NCBI GenBank assembly: GCA_018881555.1
Contig: JACAXG010000094.1
Location: 496,001-560,000 of the forward strand
Direction of reading: 5' to 3'
DNA length: 64,000 bases
From: Amblyornis subalaris
Taxonomy: Eukaryota; Chordata; Aves; Passeriformes; Ptilonorhynchidae
Part shown: in pieces, positions 35,901-47,900 of the stretch
How the letters are laid out: the number at the start of each line of letters is the position of its first letter
How positions within the stretch are numbered: position 1 is the stretch's first letter
Notes under the pieces: model-generated
Told to the model about the DNA's origin: nothing
Database searches by the model: none
Seen by the model: only the letters and a program-made list of their open reading frames with translations
Translations under genes and position numbers: made by a program

Positions 35901-38900
35901 GTGTGTTCAAAGTCGATCATATCACACTCTGGCAAGAATTCTTCTATCTAATATTCACTAACTTACCATAAATCCACAGTATCTTGGCCTGTTGGGATAC
36001 ACAGTGATTGATTCCTGGTCCACTCGACTTAAGAACCAGAATGGCAGCTTTTTCTCTAAGTTGGTGTGAAGATTCACCTAAATGTAGTTTTGCATTTAGA
36101 ATGAGATATATTCTCTCAAGACAAATACACATTATCATGTGAAAATAACCAACGTGCTACTATGTTCAATTCACTAGTGCTAGTTCACACTGCAAACAGT
36201 GGTATAATATTTGAACAGTCCAGCCCAGACACTCAACTATGTAGTCACAGCAGTATTGAGTATCTTAGCAGAATTAATTATTCCACATAGATGCACACTC
36301 TTATAAGTAACGAGATTTCAGTACAGCCAAATGAATCTGGTGTCCTTTTGATTTTGGTGTACCTTAACCTTCTTTCTACTGCATAAAGTCTCTACTAAAT
36401 TGACAAACTTTCCAATTTCAAACATTGCAGTTACTGATTTTGAGATTCTGTTTTTGAAACAACATTCAGTGAACTGATGGTTGAAAAGTTCCTTAAAAAT
36501 GCATTTGCTTGTACACTTCCTTGACAATGACTCGTGAGTGAAAATGAGATTCAGAATAAGATGCCATGTTCACCAATTTGCTTTACCGAAATCCTAAGAT
36601 GTTAGTTAAGAACGTGAGGACAAATCAACTAATTATCTAAATGGTGTTCTAGCAATAATATCTACTTCCAATACTTGGTGCTTTCCCGCAATGTTATTTA
36701 CCTGCATTGCAATCCTTTTGAGTGCAGCATATTTTTGTACTTCAGCAATATCCCCAACAGCCAAACCAATCTAGAAAAACCAAGAAAGATTTCATTATCT
36801 ATTTTTTCATAGTCTGTGATTGCAATTGTATTTCTCATTCACATTTAAATAGAAAAATACTCTAGAGTTAATTTTTTTTTTTCACTTGAATTTGGACACA
36901 TTTTGTGCATATTTGGAAAATACATATCAAGAAATGCAGAGAATGTTTTTAATGACAGTAAGGCACTAAAGAGCTACTTCTGTCAAGAACAGCATCCCTT
37001 TTTTCTGATTCTTCATTACTGCTGCAGTATTAAGAAACCTGTTGAACTCTTGATTGAATAGGAACATGACAGCAATAAATAACTTTAAAAAACCTGAACT
37101 GTTTGATTTTTATTGCTCAGCTCATATAAAAATTTGATTTCCTAAAATAAATTATGTTCAATGGAACACAGCTGAAGATATATTACATATTTTCCCCTTT
37201 CTCCCCATTATCATGTGTTCTGATTCTTTTTTGTCCCATCAGGCTTGTTAGTAATTTCTAACACTACTGCTGATTGCTTTTTTGTGCACAACAAAGATTT
37301 GAGCTTGGGAGGGTTTTTTTGGTTTGTTTCATTTTTTTAAAATTATTGTTAGTGTTAGGTTATGATACAACAAGGGATTGAACTAAAATCATTGTTCCCC
37401 AGTTTTCTTTATCAAGACCTCAGAATAATACATTGCAGCTCCAATTCAAATTCCATCCCAGTTACTACCTAAAGATATACAAAATAACCCTGCAGGAGTG
37501 AGTTGTGGGAAAATACTCAGAATAGTGAACTGGATGGAAAACAAGTCCAGAAAAAGGTGACATTTTAATATGTTACTGAAAATGTCTGTTAAATAATGAA
37601 NGATTGTCACTTAATAAAGTCATTCTGTACATACTTGTGCTTAACCACTTTGTATATTAATAAGTAGCTTACTTACTAGCAAGTTCATAAGAAGGATTGG
37701 AATAAGCAAGGTAAATATAATAAGAACTGTGTAACTCAGGAATGGATATGGCAATTCACTGCTTAGTAAAGGATCAAGGAATGCATCATGGTAATTAATG
37801 TCTCCCAGCATCATTGCAAATGTCTTCATTACAGAAAGCAGAGGTGTGCTGTATGTTTGCTGCAAAAAGAAATATCAAAATAAAGAAAAAACCCAACTGA
37901 TGAAATTTATAAATAAAGTCATGAGATGCTTTAGACAAAGATAATATTTATAATGATAAAAACTTAACTATGTGAATCAACTAACCTGTGAACCCAAAAG
38001 GACAAAGAAACTCAGCCCAAAGGCCAATATCAGGAAAAAGAAAACCACAGCAATCCGAATCAAAGTCCTCAAAATTTCCCAGAACATCACAACATAGATT
38101 CCATAGTTTTCAAATCTAGGCAGTAAGTGAACAAAAAACATATAGAATCAGTCATAGAATCACTTAGTTTGGAAAAGACTTTTAAGATAATCAACTCCAA
38201 CCATTAATCTAGCACTGCCAAGTCCACCCTTAAACCATTAAATACTGAATTTAGAGTCCCTTGCAGTTATTTATGTAAGGTAGTAGGTAATGCTGATTTT
38301 CATCTGCAAAAAGAGAGACTGCCTCTCTGAGAAATTCTGCANTGGTAACAAACTCGTTGTACTTTCACATCCAAAAGAGTGCAAGTGATCCTCCTTACAG
38401 CAAGCTTAAACTGCATAATCTTGTATTTTAATGCACCAGAACAATTTTCAAGATAGTATTTTTCATGGATAACATTTATTCTCTCCACAGGCAGTACAAT
38501 ATTGTACCACTGTTGCATTCAGAATAACATTAGGAAATTATACAACTTTTTTTATGCTTCTCAAATCAAATTAGCAGCCTGAACAAAGGACAACTGGCAC
38601 CAATAATGCACATAGCAGCCAAATGCCTGATTTAAAAGATTTCACTTTTTACAAGATATAAACCAAACTACATATATGTCGTTTTAGTATAATACAAACA
38701 ATGAAAAATGAACAAACAAAGAGTATTACATTGCTCAGGAAAAGAGGGGAATAGCATCATTTTAAGACACCTGTGTTTCCAACAACAGTCTGTCACCTGG
38801 CAAGCCTCTCCCATTCTCAGCTAACACAAAACCTAAATATCAGAATGTGAGTTATCATAAAGCAGATTAAATTACTTTTTCTTCCAAACCTGAACTTGGG

Positions 38901-41900
38901 AATTTATGGTCTCTCTTGGACCCAGGGACCAAGTGATTGTTTTATGCTACAACAGTAGCAACCACGAAAATCTCTCTACACAATTTTCAGTCTGAAACAT
39001 TATGTGCAAGACTGAAAAGGTCAAGCTGGAAATAAAGCAAACCTGATCTCTTATTTATTAGACATTTATTAGGCAAAATTCAATTGAAGTCAATGGAACT
39101 ACAGGTTGATTTGGGAAAAGAGAGCCTGAATGAGTTAGAAAAATCATNTGTAGAGTTCTACTGCTACACACTTGACCAAATAGTCAGGCCAGGAAGGCAT
39201 TTCATCCAGCAGCAGAAGAAAGGTTGGGCAATCATCTGTTTACTTTTTACTGTTTAGGTTCAACCCTCATTTTGCCCAGAGCAGACGGGACACGTCCATT
39301 CATTAGTCATCCAAGGTCAGACACTGCGAGGACAAGGTTTGCAGCAGAGGCAGTACCATAAAGGTACTCTCTTTGACATTAACTCTNTTTACAAACCGTG
39401 TCCTTCAACATCCCTAATACAGTAAAACAATCCTGAAACTAATTAGCAAATGTTGTGTTTGTCTGCCTGCAAGACTTCATGGGGGTGATTAGTGCATATA
39501 TACAATAAGAATCAGAAGAACATTTATGCAGTGTTATCACATGCAGTCCTGGTCAGGCACAAATGTGTTTAATTTTTTAGTCTTAAGCACTACACCCACA
39601 TTATTTTTTCCCTCCACTCAGCTCTCCTGCAGTTCATAACTCTTGGATATTATTGTACCAGTGACAACATTTAAGATAATTAAGGGCAATAAACAGACAT
39701 AATGTCAACTGAAGAAATAATATCATCCATTGTAATTTTTTTACAGGACACTATGGTATAGAGAAGTGGGATGTGCTGTTTAATATGTAAACTGATAAAA
39801 GAATTTACCTTCTCCTGGATATTACTTATAAAACTTGACTTCCTTATGCCTCTTGTATATATATATATCCTTCTGGGGTTTTTTAAAGTCAAAGTCTACA
39901 CAGTATAATGAAAGACGATTTTAAAAAGATACATGCATGGCTTTGCTTAATTAACATTAAAATAAATATTGTTATTTCTATAGTTGCCATAACACATGCT
40001 GTGATGCTCTGCATGAACAACACTGAAAATGACTTTACAGTTCATTAGGTTAAAAAATTCTTATGGTCCTAATCTGGAAACTTCTATANCCTGAAGAAAA
40101 TAAAAATACAAAATGGAATTGTCAAACTTGATCAGTCACAGTTTAGGATATGTAAAATATCTGAAAATATTAAAAGTATTTTATTGTAAAGCAAATAAAA
40201 ATTTTTTACCGTTGAAGGTAAAGCAAGAAGTTCATCCAGGACAAGTATACAGCAATTGCTCCACATTCCCACTGCAAATGAGCTGGTATATTAATAAATA
40301 AAGAAGACACAAAAATTATGCTCGTAGTATAAATTGTCCAGTCCAGTAGATTGGAGTAATCCAACAGGTACTTCAATTTCTAGGATTTAAGAGAGACAGG
40401 TACATATTTACAAGTCATCCATCATTAAAGCACTGAATTCAATACACTTTAAATCCTCTTCTCAGTTTTAATCTTTATAAATTGGCATTTCTCTTCTAAT
40501 TAGGAAAAAATCAAATTTATTTCAATATATTACAAACTGCCGTACAAGCACACTGTCTGACAAATGTTATTTCTCTATGTATTTACCTGCTGAATGAGCT
40601 GAAATATTTCTTTGCAGATTCCCAGTAAACTCATAATTAAAACTAAACACATACACACTCTTGTGAAGTATGAGTCCTGAAACAAAAATCAAAGCACAAA
40701 AGAAATTAGAAATTATTAAATGAATGTTCATTTCAGCTCTACCTATTACATACCCATTATATTGCCAAGTTAGGAAACTCTGTTAGCTTGTGTCANATGA
40801 ACTTATTACTCTCTAAATTCTGTTTTACTGATATTTAATGTGAAGTCCATGTCATGTATATTGTATTTTATTATGAAATCCATGTCATGTCTANTGCATT
40901 TAAGTAATTCAAACCAAGTATGAAAGCTTGAGCATTCCCATCATAAATAGTTGCTGTGCAGCTCTTCTATTACTACTGTTCGCATTTGGGAACAGAAATT
41001 CCAGCATCTGTGCCACATTTTCAGCATGTTTTACTACTAGATGAAGACAAATCTGTTCTCCATAACCTCACTATTATATTGTAGTATTCAGAAAGGTAAT
41101 AGAAGTCTTTGGAGAAATTGGAAGTCCTGGCACCTCTATGTAGCTGCTCCCTTTGATGTCTCCCTTCACAGCCATTACAGGCAAAGACAACTTTGTTGTG
41201 AACAGCCTTCNACCAGTATGGATAGCAACAGTGAATTTCATCTTTAATAAATAATTTGCAGAGTTGTTTCCCCAGCTGAGGAGTTCGTTAACTCACAGGC
41301 AGCCCACAAATTCATGGCACTCACTTTTCAGTGCTGCTGCAATANACATCAGCACCTGCCCCATTGCCATGTCCCTCTTTAACCTGGTTGGGAGTACAGC
41401 ACCACGTTCACTGGGCTCCCTGTGAAGCTGGCATTTNCCACTTCATTCCTATTACTGGGTCATTAGAACACTGTCTGCTCCAGTGCATGACATTTCATAT
41501 ACACTGCTGTTGCTCTAGTCACTGCTTCTCCACCAGCTGGCATCTTTCCTCATTGAGAGACAAGGCTTCCCCTCTTCCAGCTATGCTTCTTCCACCCAGT
41601 CTCTGTTGATTCAGGGACCTGAGTCTCTCTGAGTTACTCCTCTNTCTGTTGAATGCAGCAACTTTCGTTCTCTGGACTTGCACCAGGAAGACGAGTGAGT
41701 TAATGGAGCGTGAATGCTTGGAATTCTGCTAGTTCTTCTAGCTTCTGAATCTTTGAGGATCCTACATGTACTGGGCTGGGCTGTGTACATGATTCTCATG
41801 ATTTGTTCATATATCAGGATATCTTCATGAACCTTTTATATTACTTGAGTTTATTTCATATTTCTACTAACGTATCCTTTTTGAGTTCCTGTTTCAGTCT

Positions 41901-44900
41901 TATGTCTTTTCTCTCACATTAATCCTTTTTCTTCAATATTAAAGAAATATTCACTTCAGGAAACAAACTCAAGTAACCATGTACCAAATGCAAAATTTTC
42001 AGAAAAGATTAAAAATAACAAAAGAGAACTGAAAATTAGCTAGAAAAGTTGCTCCCAATGTTTAAAAATATACACTTTAACTATCTTCCTTAGAGTTGAT
42101 AGATCATAAATTAATCTAGAAATTATTTAAATAATCATACTTTTTGCTATAAAAATCCTAAATATATTGTGACTAGTAAGACAAGTACCTCATATTCCAA
42201 TGGTCTTGCTTCATAGAGCTCTGTTCCATTCAAAGGTCTTCCTGGCTGTATGTGAGTGACCAGAAGAGTCAGTGGGATGAGACCGAGAGAATATATGCCT
42301 AAATTCATGAGATGTGCTCGAAACCCGTAGGCCATCCTTGAAAGTGAGAATGTTAAAGTTACAACATTTTACAAATTTAGAAGAGCATGCATTCAAATGT
42401 AACAGCCAACAGTGCCTTCAAGATGAGGAAATAAACATTTCTTGAAATGTACCTTTGTAATGAATGTGTTCATCATTGATGTGGACAAAAGTGTATTTGC
42501 CATTCTGAAATATGGTTCCTTTCCTTTTTAACTTGGCAATCATATTATATATTGCAATAAAGAGGAAACAGTAGCTGTCTTTGTCGTAAATATAAAAAAA
42601 TCTTTACTAAATGCTAAGCTACATTTTATATGACAACCATCAGCATATTCTAAACACGCTTATGAGAGNTTTATGGAAAAGACATGCTCAGTCAGCAGTA
42701 TAAATAGGTACATTTTAATTAACAACGTTCAGGCACTACAGTCATTATCTTGACATGCAGTATTGTATTTTATGTAAATTAAAATAGACCAACCATTTCA
42801 TAAGCAAATATTCTTTACACACAGGATGACTGAGTAGCTCCATGCGATTGTGGCGTACCATGGCCTACAAAACACACAAGGATCAAACTTAACTCATCTA
42901 GGTAAGTAAAGTGTTTACAAAACTGGCTAGGCCACCTTTTAAACCTGAATATTAGCCTAATGAAAAGTAAAATGTCTGTAAGATACTGCAAAGTTCTTCT
43001 GATTAAGCACTCTCACCCAAATCTATCACNATCTTGCCCTCTCTGTCTGCTGAGGCATTCAGCTTCTCTGCTGTGGCTCCGTTAGCCTATTTCAAATTTT
43101 AAAAAAATTGTACAGACTATTTTCAACTATACCTGTGAGACCATGCTTTTACATTTAATGAGAAGGTAATTATTTATTATTAGACAGTATAACAACTCCA
43201 ATTGCCAACAGGAAGCTCTAAAAGGAAGCATATTAATCCAGAAAGTTTCTTATGTAAGCATTTTCTGACAAAGAATGAGAGAATAGATTGGCAANGTGAA
43301 AAAACAGCAAAATTTGTTTCAGGCACAGAAAGTATTTTGCAATTAGCATACAAAAAAAAATCAGTTTTGTCAGGTTTTTCAGTGCCTTACGTTCCAGTGC
43401 ATGGTCACTACAATGACCGGAGTATGTTTTTCTTTGATGTACTACCTGCATGTATAGCACATTCTCTTGAACATTCATAGTTTTATCTAAACCTAGAAGA
43501 AATTTTATTTATTACTTAGACCCTAAGACCTTTGGCCCATACTTCATTCCAATATACTTTTAATATACAGAGTTATGGGCTTTGGAGTAGAAATATTATG
43601 ATGAAAAATTCAAACCTCTTGACTTTATCTAAACCAAGACAGCAGGCAATGATACCAGAGTAAAATGAGAACTTACATTTAAAGTGGTAAGTGGTTCATA
43701 GAAAATATCTTCACCATCCTTTAGTTTCCTGTGAAGTGTCAAGGGACACTGAAGATATCTGAAGTTATATTCAATCTACATAACACACAACACCAGAATT
43801 TAAATGCAATGCAAATGAATATATCAGTCTTAGATTATGTTCTTAATATCAGAAAGGCTATCCTTTACAGAAAAAAAACCCCAAACATATTGTGTCAAAG
43901 TAGTCAGAAGACCAATGTAATATTTATTTTTAGTTACTCTGCCAGTGAACACATGCCATCAAGATACACATCTGGGACTGAAAGATGTCAAACAGCCATT
44001 TTGAACTGTAAAATAAAAAGTGCATATTTCTTGCTAAAATGTTACAATTTGAAAAGCTCATTCTCATAACTGTAATTTGGTTTAATGCTGATTTTAAAGA
44101 AAAGCTTGTATTTAAAAGTTATGTGGATATGATAACACAATACTAAGAAAATGTACAGTAGAAGAAAATTTAAAAGTTTCCTGTTAATGATGTGAACACA
44201 ATCATTGATAAGGTAGTTTTCAATATGGTTTCAAAGGTAACATAACTGTGGAACATTCATGCTCCTTAGCATTGCAAAAGAAATGTACTGCTTAATATTT
44301 TGAACAAAGGTTTACAGAAAAAGAAACACATAGAACTCTAATTTATTGATGACAATTGTACTACTTATGATGTTTTTGATAAGCAATTGTCTTCTCTCAC
44401 TGCTATTTTGAAATACCCATAACTTCTGATACCCAGCTTGATTGCAAGAAAGAACACAGCAAAGATACAGTTTATGGATTGCAGAAGTTTAATGTTACAC
44501 TTATTAAAATGCATAAGCATGGAGATTACAGAAACTGAACTTCAAAGGCATTTACAGCGGCTTTTACAAAGGATAAAATAAAATCTGTCACCTGTGTTTC
44601 CTATTAAGATCTGATATTCATCTACAAATGTATCTTACGCATATGAACTGGTCATATACATTAAAATATACATATCGTGTACTTTCCCAGACTTTTTCAT
44701 CTACTTACATAGAAGTCTCGACTTGTCTTTTCCTCTGAAGACTCAATTATGCAGTTGTCCAACACCAGCTTGAAAGATGAACAGAAAAGTGAGTTAAGGT
44801 GATATAGATAATATTCAACAAAAAGAATATGTTTGGACCTGAAGAAAACTACTGTCGAATACAACAACCTGTTGTTCTCAGGTTTGAATAAACACGCGGA

Positions 44901-47900
44901 GACAGCTGTCAGGGTTCACCCACAGGTAGAGGCTAAAAGGGAGGAAGAAGAGAGAGCCAGCCTCTGCTCTCATTTTATTTATATGTTTTTAAAACCCACC
45001 GTGGATTGGAGGATGGGAATACCACTTCCTGCTGTCTACTGGTCAGTAATATTGTCTATCACATAGGTTAGGAATTCATAACAATCTTTGCCGTTAGGTC
45101 AACAATTCGTGTTTACACAAAAGTGCGTGAGAAATTATTTCGCTGAACCAAAAACACTGCACAGCTAAAGAACTGCAAAATGCAGAGCCACAACAATCAT
45201 CTAACAGAAGTGATGATTCAGTCATATTTTGGGATGTAGGTTTTGAAGACATAAAATTCCAGAGTTTACATATACATAGGAATTAACATAGGAGTTAAAT
45301 ATAAACGACAGAGTTTACAAGGCTATATGCTAAGTTTACAAGGCTATATGCTAAGTTTACAAGTATGAAGTGTGAACTGTTTATAAATACACACATACCA
45401 AATCACTTGCTATTTTAATAAAAAACATTTCTGTTGTGTCCATTAGCAGTTAGCTCAGAGAGTGAAAATATCTCAAATGGTTTTGAACCCAATTTGCTTA
45501 TGTCTTTCATCACATTTATATGCCTTTTTATATAACTTTTATACTCTTATAACTCCATTGATCTCAGGAAGCTAAGAAGTTTTCTAATACTGAAGAACTT
45601 AAATTGTAAAAAAATGAAACTATCACTAATATACAATTTTGTGAATTTATATTGTTTCTATTTTATAATAATACGTATTAGTGAGGACAGCAATCAGAAA
45701 AAACAATGTAACACAAATAAGGTAATTTTGTGCATTAATTTCTTTAATATGTGCAGAAAACTTACTTTAAATGAATCAGGAAGATACTCAACCATTTCCA
45801 GCAAAGGACACTTATTGGCAGTAGAATAGTGAGAGAATGTCACAACAGCTTCTTCCCACCTGCAAAAATTATTTAAGGTAATGGAAAATGAATCAACTGC
45901 TTCTTAAATTAACTACTTTTAGATTATTTGAGTTTTATTGAAGATATTTTCTTAAAATGTACAACTTAAGCACTACTCAATGGAAAATCAGCCTTTTGGG
46001 GAGTAACTGAGTAATAGTCCGGACGCTTCTCTAAGAATGATTCANGTTAAATTCTGTTATCAATTAAACAGAAATGTTTCAACTATGCTAAGACTTCCTA
46101 AACAATATGAAACTGGAACTAATGCTGGAATCTTGGGTTACAAAATTAGGCAAGTAATAATAAATACACTAAAACCCAGTCAGTGTTCCTGCAACTCTTA
46201 CCAAAAGATGTGATTAGGCAATGGTGCAGCACTTTACTTCTAAAGTAGGCTTTCAATATATTGTAACATGAAATATTCTAAATTGCAGTTGCAATGCCAC
46301 ATTTTAAATGATTTTCATCAGTTAAAACAACAATTTTAAATTAAAGCTCTTGAATGATTTCAGTTGTATTCACATTTTGATTAAAATTCTGCTGGCACTG
46401 AAGCATTATGTGAAAGGTCAAAATTATTTCTGAGGGCTTCTACATGTTTTTTGTTTGGTTTTTTTTCTGTTTGTTTTTTTTTTTACACAGAATCCAAATA
46501 CTCAATGTAATATGAAAAACAACATTCCAGGTATCTGATGCCCATTACAATTATGCCATTTTTTATTTGCGCTCATTAGAACAGAATATAACCTCTGGAA
46601 TTTTAACCTACGTTCTTAGTTTTACTTCTTAAACTACAGGTTTCCAGAACTTAATCTTGATTTTAAAAACCCAGCAAAACATACTGGAAAATAAATTCAA
46701 AAAGCATTTTCTGTATACCTTACCTTTTGTGCAAAATGACAGCAGACACTACGTCTTTTCTCCTATTGTGTATTGCTTCGTGGAAAAAAGAAGCTACTGC
46801 TTTGTTGAACAGAATTTTTGCACCATAGTCAAGAAGTAACCTTACTGCTTTCGCATGTCCTTCTCGTGCAGCCAAGTGCAAAGCCGTGTTCTGTGCAGAC
46901 AAGCAGGACAACAGGACGTGAGTAATTAAAAAAAGTACATTTCGGTGCTTTCCAACATTGAAAAACCATGTTTTTCTCAGCTGGAAGTCCTGATACTTTT
47001 ACTAGCAACATAAAACATTAGAATACTGCCAGAGATTCTGATAGAGATTATAAACATGCTCTTTATTTTGTGTCTACAGCTACAGTAGTGCAAAATCTGA
47101 AGAGGAAACTTGCCATAGGTAAGAAAAGCCAATTCATTAATATCTTTTAGCTTTGTAATTAACAAACTAATAGTCACAAATAGGTAAAAANTATAGTGTC
47201 TACAGATACAGAACATCCTCATTTGATAATCATGAAAAGAAGCATCTAATTATATGCAGGTGTGCGCAAACATCTGCAAGAAAATCTGTGGGCAGTTTTA
47301 TAAGTGCAACATTTTATTTTTCTTTGGTATTTTCATAAAAGTAAAGCAATGAGTAGTTTAGGAATCTGAAAACTGACTTTTGAGAGCCTTCTGAATGCAC
47401 CCAGATTTTTATGAGGGAAATTGAGGACTAAGAATTGGCTTCTCATGAATATGTAGTCAAGATTTGTTTCTAATCTAGTAATTCTAAATGTTTTCAACAC
47501 CAGTTCTCAGAGAAATTAGCGACAGCTGCTTTGCTGGAAACGGAATAGTTCTTTAAAACGATCACCCTGTGTTTTCTGATGGGTCAGGTTCATACAAGAG
47601 GCCTCCAATCCAAGATTCTATCTTGACCTAATACGCACAGCATTTGTTCAAACTTCAGAGCAAGANAGGTGCTGTATTTGTTGGACATTACTGTCCAACA
47701 GATAGATTTCAAACAATATGTTCATGAGGTATAGTTGATACCAGATTCTTTAAAATCTGTGTAAGTTCTTTACATTACATTAGCAATGGTTGTACTACGT
47801 TGCTAAATTATTCCTGCATTGTATAGGGGGCAAGACGAACATGTCTAATATATTCAATATTTCATGTTTTCTATGAGGCTATTCGCATCTTTTTTTGTCT

